A stretch of DNA of 22,982 nucleotides from a virus. How positions within the stretch are numbered: position 1 is the first letter of the stretch; each line of letters starts with the position of its first letter. Of the stretch, positions 1 through 6,560 are shown piece after piece. The notes beneath the pieces are model-generated. The model was not told the DNA's origin. It was given only the letters and a program-made list of their open reading frames with translations, and made no database searches. The stretch is taken from positions 1 through 22,982 of IMG/VR virus record IMGVR_UViG_3300024519_000020. The stretch is one strand, 5' to 3'. The translations under genes were made by a program, and so were the position numbers.

Positions 1-746
1 CCACAGTATTTCGGCGTGCACACCCATCCAGGATAGACAGCAGGCGGTAGAAAAACTCCGGCCTTGATCATGGCAACGAAAGCCGCGATCTTTTTTTTGA
101 CGATATCGTGTTGAGCTTTCCCCACCGTGATTTTTTGATGCGTTACCGTGGGGATTTTTTTAATGACGATGTTGTCAAATGCAAACTCGGTCTCTGTCCT
201 GCCGCTTTCGATGCTGTCAGCCAGACCGTAAAATCCTGGCTGTAGCTCTGTCTTGATCTGATCTGCCATCATGGTTTGTGCTGTGATTTTCAGATCGCGG
301 ATCCCGGTTTTTGTTTTGACGTCCATCCTCCCTTTAATTACGATATCGATATCCTCCACGTAGACTGCAAAAGACTTTTCGATCGACACCGCATCGTTTA
401 TCACAGGTGCCACGTCCTGGTTGTAAATCTCTGTTATTGTTAATGATTTTTCCAGACACTCATTCAGCAGTCTGGATTTCGCGCTGATTTCATCGCGCGT
501 CAGCAGCACCCCATCGCTGACAGTCCTGCAAAAGCTGTCGCGTGTGCAGTCGAGCATGTCAGACAGGGGCATGTCTTTTTTCGATGTGATTTTTTGTGAT
601 AAGTTGATGTCATTTGTTTTGTGCACAGATCTCCCACGGACCATGGCCAGGCTGGGCGGCAATTTGATGTGCTCTATATATCGCATGCGATATTTTTCAC
701 CGCACGACAGGCCCAGCGACATTGCGGATGGACTTAACTCTATCAC
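1..746 (-). CDS. RecB/Cas4-like PD-(D/E)XK nuclease, 3' end beyond the left edge
   Basis: This minus-strand frame is open for 248 codons from a GTG at 746 and runs off the window. It has the order of motifs of the RecB-like PD-(D/E)XK exonucleases of phages: an LSPSAM start with Cys15, a G-x-x-x-H motif (His42), Gly139 and Asp142, Asp151-Leu-Lys153 and QPGFY (QxxxY, 169-173), then Cys243 and Cys248, which with Cys15 suggest a Cas4/AddB-type Fe-S cluster whose last Cys lies outside the window. Such enzymes degrade one strand of DNA ends to feed annealing recombinases. The GTG start is set by a strong AGGAGGTGA site (750-758); no ATG lies near it. It is the last visible gene of the left operon. 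Catalytic class is confident; the Fe-S cluster is inferred. Confidence 0.85.
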   Translation of the reverse strand, partial: MIELSPSAMSLGLSCGEKYRMRYIEHIKLPPSLAMVRGRSVHKTNDINLSQKITSKKDMPLSDMLDCTRDSFCRTVSDGVLLTRDEISAKSRLLNECLEKSLTITEIYNQDVAPVINDAVSIEKSFAVYVEDIDIVIKGRMDVKTKTGIRDLKITAQTMMADQIKTELQPGFYGLADSIESGRTETEFAFDNIVIKKIPTVTHQKITVGKAQHDIVKKKIAAFVAMIKAGVFLPPAVYPGWVCTPKYC

Positions 747-761
747 CGTTCACCTCCTTGT

Positions 762-781
762 GCCACGGCCTGAGCCGGGGC
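762..781 (-). other. Intergenic GC hairpin, copy 1
   Basis: Read on the minus strand, an 8-bp GC stem with one mismatch closes a UCAG loop. It lies between the stop codon of the 88-residue protein gene and the ribosome-binding site of the nuclease gene. No U-run follows, so it is not a typical intrinsic terminator. It belongs to a set of five related hairpins in the two accessory operons. Confidence 0.65.
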
Positions 782-788
782 TATGTGG

Positions 789-1055
789 TTAGCTTGCTAC
801 GTAGACGTTGTTTAAAAGCTTTACTATCCCATCTGTTTTTAGTCTATTTAGTGTCCTAGCTGTCACATAGCGATAATATATAGTGCGTGTCGTCTCTCCC
901 GGACGGGGCTCTAATGTCACCGTTTTAATCCAGCTCACATGCCGGTTTATCTTATCGATATTCGCGCCTTTGATATTTCGCAACGACCGCTTTGCGTTTT
1001 CGATCGACACTGCCCTGCCCTTATACACTGTTGTGATTGTCCTGTGATTTGTCAT
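789..1055 (-). CDS. Hypothetical 88-residue basic protein
   Basis: I do not recognise this protein. It is rich in Arg, Lys, Thr and Asn, has no Cys pattern and no membrane segment. The second half (TARTLNRLKTDGIVKLLNNV) could be a small helix-turn-helix or winged-helix segment, which is a guess. The start is uncertain: ATG at 1055 follows a weak GTGGGA site, and an in-frame GTG at 1064 would add three residues. I prefer 1055 because the other genes placed after the same type of GC hairpin also have their ribosome site between hairpin and ATG. It is the middle gene of the left operon, between a Cys-rich protein and the PD-(D/E)XK nuclease. Confidence 0.6.
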   Translation of the reverse strand: MTNHRTITTVYKGRAVSIENAKRSLRNIKGANIDKINRHVSWIKTVTLEPRPGETTRTIYYRYVTARTLNRLKTDGIVKLLNNVYVAS

Positions 1056-1072
1056 TGTTCCCACTTAGTTAA

Positions 1073-1092
1073 GCCCCGGCCGGAGCCGGGGC
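1073..1092 (-). other. Intergenic GC hairpin, copy 2
   Basis: A perfect 8-bp stem (GCCCCGGC/GCCGGGGC) closes a four-base loop that reads UCCG on the minus-strand transcript, a UNCG-type tetraloop. It sits just after the stop of the Cys-rich 139-residue gene and before the next gene. Its core is identical to the hairpin at 11943-11962. Confidence 0.75.
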
Positions 1093-1100
1093 GGTGTGGA

Positions 1101-1520
1101 TTAGTCCTGGATTGCATCCCATGCAGCATGCAAGTTTGCCCATCTTTGATCCGGTCTCTCTATGTAGTAACTGTCATACCCGCATCCGGTCGTTATTGAA
1201 GCGAGCTGACCCGCTTTTTCCGCCTGCTTCAGGCAGCAAAACTGGCATGGGTCATAGTTGATCTTAGATATATCGCGATGGGCGTGCAGCTGTCTAGAGA
1301 CTGCGCACAAGATAAAGTACTCCTGCCGTGATACGCATTCTGGAGATCCTAGAGAGTTTTCCAGGCCCTTGGTGATGCGCTCGATTTCTTGCGCGCAAAA
1401 AGTCATGTCGTCATTATCGAGGCGCTTAAAGCATGCGCCTGATGCTGCGATGTCTTCTCTTACCATCTCGGCTTCTAAAGCCTCTTTCCGCATCCTTTTT
1501 TGCTCGGCTGTAAATTTCAT
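1101..1520 (-). CDS. Cys-rich hypothetical protein, probable metal binder
   Basis: This 139-residue protein has eight cysteines (30, 42, 62, 72, 92, 95, 96, 113), including a DPCQFCC motif. The spacing C72-x19-C92-x2-C95-x17-C113 resembles that of two proteins at 12197 and 12569, so it may bind zinc or an Fe-S cluster; no family is recognised. The N-terminal third is charged and helical. The start is the ATG at 1520, not the one at 1526: the GGGAGG ribosome site abuts the first ATG but stands at normal distance from the second, as in the related leader before 11684. It is the first gene of the left operon and lies directly behind promoter-module copy A. Confidence 0.7.
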   Translation of the reverse strand: MKFTAEQKRMRKEALEAEMVREDIAASGACFKRLDNDDMTFCAQEIERITKGLENSLGSPECVSRQEYFILCAVSRQLHAHRDISKINYDPCQFCCLKQAEKAGQLASITTGCGYDSYYIERPDQRWANLHAAWDAIQD

Positions 1521-1650
1521 GTCCATCCTCCCTTTTGGTTACGCTCTCTCTCCATGAGCTTGATTACATTATATACCCTGTAACGGTAGTGTCAAGCTTT
1601 TTTTTGCAAAAAAGTTTATTTTTTTTCGGATAGTCAAATTAATATAATAA
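1521..1650 (-). promoter_or_regulatory. Promoter module copy A, driving the left operon
   Basis: On the minus strand this has -35 TTGACA (1595-1590), a 16-bp spacer and -10 TATAAT (1573-1568), preceded by an A/T-rich tract that resembles an UP element. The spacer carries TACCGTTA, a variant of the dyad TTACCGGTAA seen in copy B. AGCTTGA and TCAAGCT flank the core as an inverted repeat. The leader ends in a GGGAGG ribosome site. The sequence is largely repeated at 11020-11119 and 11570-11683, so the three are probably controlled by one regulator. Confidence 0.85.
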
Positions 1651-1691
1651 ATACAAGCATTTAGACGATAAAAAAGTTTGATGGTGAAAGG

Positions 1692-1738
1692 TTGACACAT
1701 CAAAAAGACTTGACACTAGCAGCACAAAGACCCATGAT
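1692..1738 (+). promoter_or_regulatory. Candidate promoter for the early right operon
   Basis: Two TTGACA boxes occur at 1692-1697 and 1710-1715. The second has a CATGAT -10 candidate at 1733-1738 with a 17-bp spacer. The second box continues as CACTAGCAG, resembling the start of the left promoter spacer (CACTACCG), so one regulator could read both. A perfect TATAAT at 1643-1648 lacks a good -35. The AAAGGAGGG ribosome site of the XRE gene follows at about 1759-1767. Confidence 0.5.
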
Positions 1739-1769
1739 CAGGACATCACATTAAAAAAAAGGAGGGATC

Positions 1770-2072
1770 ATGCAAAAAAAAAGCTACCGGGCAGTTGGCG
1801 AGCTGCTGAAATCGGTGCGCAAAAAACGCGGGCTTAGACAGCGCCATGCAGGTGACATGATGGGAGTCACCTACGCGTATGTGAGCCGGATTGAAAAAGG
1901 TGAGGTGCAGCTTCGCCGTGGCGATATGCAGGAGAGGCTTGCGAAATTTCTGGGGATCAGCACAGGGGCTCTTGGATTCTTGCTCCATGACATCCCGGAC
2001 GAGTTGACCGGCGACGACGTTAAATCGTATGAAAAAATCCGCGAAAAAATTACAACAAGCTGTATCCAATGA
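1770..2072 (+). CDS. XRE/Cro-CI family transcriptional regulator
   Basis: The 100-residue protein is a single HTH_3/XRE domain: residues about 8-64 carry the helix-turn-helix, with the ...AGDMMGVTYAYVSRIEKGE segment matching the recognition-helix region of Cro/CI-like repressors. There is no LexA/CI peptidase domain, so it would be a Cro-like or small repressor. An AAGGAGGG site precedes the ATG. It is the first gene of the right operon, overlaps the initiator gene by 4 bp (ATGA), and lies next to the divergent control region, so it probably regulates the left operon and perhaps all three promoter modules. Which operator it binds is inferred, not shown. Confidence 0.85.
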   Translation: MQKKSYRAVGELLKSVRKKRGLRQRHAGDMMGVTYAYVSRIEKGEVQLRRGDMQERLAKFLGISTGALGFLLHDIPDELTGDDVKSYEKIREKITTSCIQ

Positions 2073-2866
2073 AATGGTTCCGGCACATGACCAGGGCCTT
2101 TCGCGATGAGTCTCTTCTTGAGCTTCGCGATGAGTTTGGCCTGGCTGGATATGGTGCGTATTGGATCATCCTGGAGCTCATCGGCGAAAAGCTTGGTGAG
2201 AAACCAGAGGACAAAGAAGACCCATCTTTAAGACTTTCTGACAAAAATTGGCGAAATTTTGTCAACTTTTCGCCAAAAAAGTTTCAAAAATTTCTCACTT
2301 TTCTGCAGAAACTTGAACTTTTTTTGGTGGAAATTGACGGAGCGTTTATTACTATCAAATGTCCTAACCTACTGAAATACCGGGATGAATGGGCCAGAAA
2401 AAAGAATAAGAAAATAGTAAAAAACTCCGGAGTCACTCCGGAGTCACTCCGGAGCAAAGAAACAGAGACAGAGACAGAGACAGATACAGATACAGAATCT
2501 AGTATATATACTAGATACAAATCTTGTAACGATATTAGCTCGGAGCCTCCGGCTCCATCGCCGGTGACGAAAGAAGACCATGTCCTGGAAATCCCATTGA
2601 AAAACGGCAAAATGTACGCTGTCAAAGCTGACGATATTGATAGGTGGAAACAATCGTATCCGGCGCTGGACGTGGATTTGGAGCTGCTCAGGATCAGGGA
2701 TTGGAATCATGCGAATCCAGGGAAGCGCAAGACCAGCCGAGGCATATCGCGGCACATAAACTCGTGGCTTTCAAGATGCGAAAAAAGCCCTGTATCGCAT
2801 ACTGGGACTAGGGCTCATCGTAACGCAAGTGCCTGTTTTGACTTTATGACCGAGGAGGAGAGATGA
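2069..2866 (+). CDS. Phage replication initiator, DUF4373/Lin1244-like N-terminal domain
   Basis: The N-terminal 90 residues (MKWFRH...LELRDEFGLAGYGAYWIILELIGE) match the winged-helix domain (DUF4373, Lin1244/Lin1753 type) of phage initiators that act like lambda O. A middle linker (about 120-175) is acidic and repetitive (TETETETDTDTE), and the C-terminal part is a separate basic domain. The linker DNA holds iteron-like repeats and a 20-bp palindrome, as expected for an origin inside the initiator gene. The ATG overlaps the XRE stop, and the next gene overlaps it by 4 bp, implying translational coupling. Initiator function is from family and position; DNA binding is not demonstrated. Confidence 0.75.
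   Translation: MKWFRHMTRAFRDESLLELRDEFGLAGYGAYWIILELIGEKLGEKPEDKEDPSLRLSDKNWRNFVNFSPKKFQKFLTFLQKLELFLVEIDGAFITIKCPNLLKYRDEWARKKNKKIVKNSGVTPESLRSKETETETETDTDTESSIYTRYKSCNDISSEPPAPSPVTKEDHVLEIPLKNGKMYAVKADDIDRWKQSYPALDVDLELLRIRDWNHANPGKRKTSRGISRHINSWLSRCEKSPVSHTGTRAHRNASACFDFMTEEER
2424..2516 (+). repeat. Candidate phage replication origin: iterons, 6-bp repeats, palindrome
   Basis: Within the initiator linker there are three 10-bp palindromes at 11-bp period (ACTCCGGAGT at 2424-2433 and 2435-2444; ACTCCGGAGC at 2446-2455), then six ACAGA(G/T/A) units (2462-2497), then a perfect AT-rich palindrome (2497-2516). Iterons next to an AT-rich segment inside an initiator gene is the lambda-O arrangement. 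Origin function is inference. Confidence 0.55.
2497..2516. repeat. 20-bp perfect palindrome, copy 1
   Basis: ATCTAGTATATATACTAGAT is its own reverse complement and lies in frame in the initiator gene, encoding part of ESSIYTRY. The identical 20 bases occur again at 7641-7660. It contains two CTAG tetramers. Confidence 0.95.
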
Positions 2867-3372
2867 CAAACGACGACAAACAAAAATTTGCGGAAATCAT
2901 GTGGGGCCTGGCCGATGTTTTTGGCGGCGAAATCTCACAATCTGGCCTTAAGGTGCGGTTTGCAGCACTGTACGAGTACCAAATCGAAGACATTGAGGCA
3001 TCAGGGGCGTATCTTTTGAGATATCGCAAAGCGAAATTCCCGGCCGTGCCGACTGTCTCTGAAATTATTGAAATCATTGAGCAAAAAGAATCTCCTGACA
3101 TAGCTGCAAGACGCCAGGCTGATTTTGTTATCAGTCAGCGTGGCGTAGTATACATGCCTGATTTCGACGACGAAATTACGAAAAGGCTTATGTCGGAAAC
3201 CTGGCCGTATCGCAAGTGGGTACAGACCGTACAGGACAAGGATCTGGCCTGGTGGCGCAGGGATTTTGTCGCTGCATATGTCGGGATCGCGGAGCGCGAA
3301 AGGTACAGATCAATCCGTGAATCTATAGGCAAAATTGACTATAAAGGCTTGAAAAGATTGGAAAAACCATGA
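2863..3372 (+). CDS. Probable replicative helicase loader (lambda P / G39P-like role)
   Basis: The 169-residue protein starts with a helical domain, followed by a segment around residues 35-70 (...ASGAYLLRYRKAKFPAVPTVSEIIEIIEQ) typical of phage helicase loader/inhibitor proteins, in which a helix is followed by a proline-rich KFP-x-P-T element and a further helix. The remainder is charged and Trp-rich with no known motif. Position between the initiator and the RuvC-like gene, with 4-bp overlaps on both sides, supports a replication role. I see no ATPase motif, so it is not a DnaC-type loader. Function is inferred mainly from order and weak similarity. Confidence 0.5.
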   Translation: MTNDDKQKFAEIMWGLADVFGGEISQSGLKVRFAALYEYQIEDIEASGAYLLRYRKAKFPAVPTVSEIIEIIEQKESPDIAARRQADFVISQRGVVYMPDFDDEITKRLMSETWPYRKWVQTVQDKDLAWWRRDFVAAYVGIAERERYRSIRESIGKIDYKGLKRLEKP

Positions 3373-3878
3373 AATTTTTTTTGGGCGTGGACCCGGGACG
3401 CTTGGGGGGCGCTGCTTTGATAGACGAAAACTCAGAGATCGTTGATGCCATTGGATTTTCGGCAAAAACATATCGCGATAAGGGATTTCACATAGAGCAG
3501 CTACGTGGCTCTGTCTGTAACGGCGATGAGCTTTTCGCGATGGTCGAAAAGCCGCGTGTCTGGCCTGGTGTCAGGATGCGACACCTGTCGCAACTCATCC
3601 GCGATGCCGGGATCTGGGAAGGTTGGTTACAGGCGAAAGGCGCGAAAGTCTCCACGGCGACACCAAGGGAGTGGCAACAGCCGATAATGTCCGCCTGTGG
3701 TGAGCGCTATGGGGTCAAAAATTCACTTACGAAAAAAACGAGGGTCTATACACTCGTAAAATTTTATTATGGGGAAAAGGCTCTTAAAACTCACTGTACT
3801 GGGAAAAGGGGTGGACTGCTTGATGGAGTGTGTGATGCTTTACTAATAGCTAAGTTTTTACAAATGAGGAAAAAATAA
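3369..3878 (+). CDS. RuvC-like Holliday junction resolvase
   Basis: The protein has the RNase-H-fold features of RuvC-type resolvases: GVDPGRLGGAAL with Asp8, MVEKP with Glu60, and a C-terminal LLDGVCDALLIAKF helix with Asp152 and Asp156. These acidic residues would bind the two metal ions that cut four-way junctions. At 169 residues it has normal length for phage RuvC-like enzymes. It would resolve recombination or replication branches before packaging, fitting its place just ahead of terminase. It overlaps the preceding gene by 4 bp. Family call is strong; junction specificity is inferred. Confidence 0.85.
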   Translation: MKFFLGVDPGRLGGAALIDENSEIVDAIGFSAKTYRDKGFHIEQLRGSVCNGDELFAMVEKPRVWPGVRMRHLSQLIRDAGIWEGWLQAKGAKVSTATPREWQQPIMSACGERYGVKNSLTKKTRVYTLVKFYYGEKALKTHCTGKRGGLLDGVCDALLIAKFLQMRKK

Positions 3879-4232
3879 ATGCCACGCGATGTAAAAAATA
3901 TACAAAAATATCAGTTTGTTAAAGGTAAGTCCGGCAACCCGGAGGGGTCGAAAAAAGGCCACGTGAAATTACGATATCATCTGGCGAAAGTCCTTGCGAC
4001 GAAAGTCAGCGTCAAAGATGGTGATAAAATGATTAAGCTCACAGCTGCAGATCTCATTATTGACCAGCTTTTCGTCAAAGCCTCGAAAGGCAACATGGAG
4101 GCGATAAAGCTTATATTTCAGTACGTTGAGGGTATGCCTGTGCAGGCGATAACAACCGAAGATGGTCTCAAAGCTCCTACGATTAACATCCAAATCAACA
4201 AGCTTACGGATGGAAATAAACTTACAAATTGA
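3879..4232 (+). CDS. Terminase small subunit (DUF5681-like)
   Basis: The 117-residue protein begins with the basic FVKGKSGNPEGSKKG motif (12-26), the hallmark of DUF5681 proteins that commonly precede large terminases. It is followed by helical segments that may bind DNA or form the oligomer. The gene begins directly after the resolvase stop and overlaps the large terminase by 23 bp. The small subunit would recognise the packaging site and load the motor; cos or pac type cannot be told from the sequence. The role rests on motif plus position. Confidence 0.75.
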   Translation: MPRDVKNIQKYQFVKGKSGNPEGSKKGHVKLRYHLAKVLATKVSVKDGDKMIKLTAADLIIDQLFVKASKGNMEAIKLIFQYVEGMPVQAITTEDGLKAPTINIQINKLTDGNKLTN

Positions 4233-5442
4233 CCATCCGTTTGACGTCCTTTACGATCCTTACGATTACATTGGGCTGTTCGGTGGGCGTGGTGGTGGTA
4301 AATCCCATGCCATCGCCGAGTTTCTCGTTATCGCGGCGATGCAGAAAAGGGAACGCATTCTGTGTGGCCGCGAAATTCAGCTTTCGATCAAGGATTCCGT
4401 CAAATTTCTGCTTGAAAAAAAGATCGAAAAGCTTGGCGTCGGCCAGTATTTTGAGATTACACGCGATACGATCAAGTGCCTGACCACCGGAACTGTCTTT
4501 ATTTTCAAGGGGTTGAGTGACCAGACCTCGGAGTCTATAAAATCGTTTGAGGGGATCACGATCTGCTGGGTGGAAGAAGCTCATATGCTCACTCAAAGAT
4601 CGCTTGATTTGCTCTTGCCGACGATCCGCGAGGATGGAGCGAAAGTCATTTTTTCATGGAACCCGAAACTCCCGAAAGACCCTGAAGTCGGGGCTCCTGG
4701 CGATCCTGTGGCGAAATTTTTGTTGTGGGATGGAGGCCCAAAAAACTCAATCACGCGAAAAGTCTCCTGGCGCGATAATAAATTTTTCCCGGCAAGGCTC
4801 AATGAACTCCGGCTCTGGTGGAAAAAACACGATCCTAAGCGCTACATGCACGTGTGGGAGGGCGAGGAGGACGTGCGGTCCGATGCCATTATTTTCTATA
4901 GATGGAAAATCGCCAATTTCGTAGCTCCTCCAGGGACAAATTTTCTTTTCGGAGCTGACTGGGGGTTTTCACAGGCTCCCACCACCCTGGTGCGATTTTG
5001 GGTGGATATGGATTCGCGAAAAATCTACATCGATCATGAGGCATACGGCGTGGGAGTAGAGGTAACGGACACTCCGGCACTTTTTATGCAGGTTCCAGGA
5101 GCGCTGAATTGGCGTATTATCGCTGACTCGGAAAACCCACAGTTAATATCGCATATGCGAAGACAGGGCTTTAATATCGTTGGCGCTAAAAAAGGCCAGG
5201 GCAGTGTTGAGGTGGGGGTGAAGTGGCTGCAGGATTTTGATATCGTCGTGCATAGCAGATGCAAAAACACGATCAGTGAATTGTCAACATATAGCTATAA
5301 AATCGATAAGTTAACCGACAAACCAACCCAGGTGATCGTAAGAGAGCATGACCATATCATGGATGCATTACGATATGGTGCGGAGGACCTGATCCGCAAG
5401 GGCGATCTCATAAGTAGGACGATAAAAATGGTTGCGATATAA
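4210..5442 (+). CDS. terL: Terminase large subunit (PBSX/Terminase_3 type)
   Basis: This is the ATP-driven DNA packaging motor and nuclease. The ATPase domain has Walker A GGRGGGKS (25-32) and Walker B ICWVEEAH (118-125). The C-terminal RNase-H-like nuclease domain starts at LFGADWGF (Asp250), with IIADSE (Asp306) and HDHIMDALRYG (Asp381/Asp385) as further metal ligands. At 410 residues the length is normal for the family. I choose ATG 4210 (MEINLQIDHPFD) because the protein homology starts there; an upstream ATG at 4162 would add 16 residues and overlap the small subunit further. The Shine-Dalgarno site is weak, consistent with coupling to the small subunit. GATC sites are dense here (at least 15). 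Confidence 0.92.
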   Translation: MEINLQIDHPFDVLYDPYDYIGLFGGRGGGKSHAIAEFLVIAAMQKRERILCGREIQLSIKDSVKFLLEKKIEKLGVGQYFEITRDTIKCLTTGTVFIFKGLSDQTSESIKSFEGITICWVEEAHMLTQRSLDLLLPTIREDGAKVIFSWNPKLPKDPEVGAPGDPVAKFLLWDGGPKNSITRKVSWRDNKFFPARLNELRLWWKKHDPKRYMHVWEGEEDVRSDAIIFYRWKIANFVAPPGTNFLFGADWGFSQAPTTLVRFWVDMDSRKIYIDHEAYGVGVEVTDTPALFMQVPGALNWRIIADSENPQLISHMRRQGFNIVGAKKGQGSVEVGVKWLQDFDIVVHSRCKNTISELSTYSYKIDKLTDKPTQVIVREHDHIMDALRYGAEDLIRKGDLISRTIKMVAI

Positions 5443-5449
5443 AAAACAC

Positions 5450-5477
5450 TTGACAAAAAGATCAAAAATCATATCAT
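5450..5477 (+). promoter_or_regulatory. Sigma70-like promoter after the large terminase
   Basis: TTGACA at 5450-5455 and TATCAT at 5472-5477 stand 16 bp apart, just past the terminase stop. A perfect AAGGAGGTAAT ribosome site follows before the ATG at 5509. It lacks the TACCGGTA dyad of the three-copy module, so it is probably controlled differently and could start a separate unit through the nucleotide-metabolism genes. Confidence 0.7.
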
Positions 5478-5508
5478 ACAGGGGATGTTAACCAAAAAAG
5501 GAGGTAAT

Positions 5509-5904
5509 ATGGCGTTTAAATCGTTTGAAAACCCTATAATCATTAGACAAAAGACATGTGACCAGATCTCTGTCAGAGAAAGGTTAATTTCGCTAGGTGT
5601 GGCGTTTTGCAAAAAATACGATATCGCAAAACATACACATATGCTGCTTTTTTATGATCGCGATAAAGACAGGATGGCGCTCAGACCTATCAACACCGAT
5701 GATTACGATGCGGTGAAAATCCACATTGTCAAAGAGGGAAAGACCCATGGACATATAACTTGTTCTGTCCAGTGTACGAAATTTCTGTGCTGGTGTGGGC
5801 TGAAAGGTGACGATATTGGTATCCTGGAAATGCATTTTGACAAAAATCTGGATCTTATCGTATCGGAATCATTAGGAAAATTAAGGGAGAACAAAAATGT
5901 TTGA
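5509..5904 (+). CDS. Hypothetical protein, paralogue of the next gene
   Basis: The 131-residue protein is not recognised. Its central pattern (VAFCKKYDIAKHTHMLLFYDRDKDRMALRPI) matches that of the next protein (MVKKYQIYEKNKSARIYFDDETGRAAIEL), and the C-terminal halves also align (strand, turn, K-x-F-x-x-x-x-G/R-I, then a final D-x-x-x strand), suggesting a tandem duplication. This pattern of a short helix and an acidic strand resembles small AbrB-like phage proteins, but I would not assign that fold. It has extra cysteines (SVQCTKFLCWCG). The AAGGAGGTAAT site fixes the ATG at 5509 rather than the one at 5485. Confidence 0.65.
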   Translation: MAFKSFENPIIIRQKTCDQISVRERLISLGVAFCKKYDIAKHTHMLLFYDRDKDRMALRPINTDDYDAVKIHIVKEGKTHGHITCSVQCTKFLCWCGLKGDDIGILEMHFDKNLDLIVSESLGKLRENKNV

Positions 5905-6283
5905 AATGTATAAAAATAGTGGGACATACAGCGGATTATCTCATCAGTTTATGTCAATTTGGCCGTGTCATAATATTTATTTTAGCAAATCCATGGTCAA
6001 AAAATATCAAATTTACGAAAAAAATAAATCGGCGAGGATTTATTTTGACGACGAAACGGGTAGGGCTGCTATAGAGCTGGTCAATGGCGATAAAGATCCA
6101 AAGCAGCTTTTTCGCATCCAGAGCAACGGCAAATCTGCTGGTTGTTTTTTGATAGCAAAAAGCTTTATCCATCATCATCGCATCAGGCATGACAAAAAGT
6201 TGCGTTACGATTTCGTCTATGATCGAGAGACCGGTTTTTTTATCTTTGAGCCTGAGATCGAGGAGAAAATCTTAAATGTCTGA
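5897..6283 (+). CDS. Hypothetical protein, paralogue of the previous gene
   Basis: At 128 residues it is close in length to its neighbour and shares the KKY-x-I and Y-(F/D)-D-x-(E/D)-x-x-R-x-A-(I/L) pattern and the general order of strands. It lacks the Cys cluster of the neighbour, having instead SIWPCHNIYFSK near the N terminus and a His-rich KSFIHHHRIRHDKK stretch. The ATG overlaps the previous stop by 8 bp and follows AAGGGAG. It probably forms a pair or complex with its neighbour, by analogy only. Function unknown. Confidence 0.65.
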   Translation: MFEMYKNSGTYSGLSHQFMSIWPCHNIYFSKSMVKKYQIYEKNKSARIYFDDETGRAAIELVNGDKDPKQLFRIQSNGKSAGCFLIAKSFIHHHRIRHDKKLRYDFVYDRETGFFIFEPEIEEKILNV

Positions 6284-6551
6284 TGAGAGCATCTACGAAA
6301 AAAGCAAACAACGAGTGGAGTTTGAGGAGATGATGTCATATGCGGCGTATCGTGGTGCTCAAAAAGCCCTGTCAGAGGTTGGTCTTGCTGACGAAAAGGC
6401 AACCGAGGACATCCGGACAGTGCGGAGTCTCATACGATCTATCCGGATCGCCCAGGTGACTTTTTGGAAAACTGTAGTTCGGTGGGTGACGATAGGAGTT
6501 TTGACCGCTGTGCTCTATGAGACAGCAAGCCGACTTAACATACTGAAATAA
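6276..6551 (+). CDS. Small single-pass membrane protein, DUF6127-like
   Basis: The 91-residue protein has a charged N-terminal helix (YAAYRGAQKALSEVGL), the segment DEKATEDIRTVRSLIRSIR and then one hydrophobic membrane helix (about 64-87, WKTVVRWVTIGVLTAVLYETA). This order matches the DUF6127 type of small phage membrane proteins. The orientation would leave the long charged part in the cytoplasm. It overlaps the previous gene by 8 bp. It could be a lysis-related or membrane-anchor protein, but no function is established for the family to my knowledge. Confidence 0.65.
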   Translation: MSDESIYEKSKQRVEFEEMMSYAAYRGAQKALSEVGLADEKATEDIRTVRSLIRSIRIAQVTFWKTVVRWVTIGVLTAVLYETASRLNILK

Positions 6552-6560
6552 GGGGAGAAA

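Noticed and set aside
544-792. Plus-strand ORF of 82 codons
   Set aside because: It lies opposite the well-supported nuclease frame, has no ribosome site, and shows no family pattern.
939-1557. Plus-strand ORFs over the left operon
   Set aside because: They are antisense shadows of the minus-strand genes, which have matching promoter and ribosome sites.
2424-2497. Short CRISPR-like array
   Set aside because: Repeats are only 6-11 bp with no spacers, are part of a coding linker and have no Cas genes near. The Cas4-like nuclease fits phage recombination.
2284-2755. Minus-strand ORFs with runs of Ser-Val and Cys-Ile
   Set aside because: They arise from the 6-bp repeats in the initiator gene read on the other strand.
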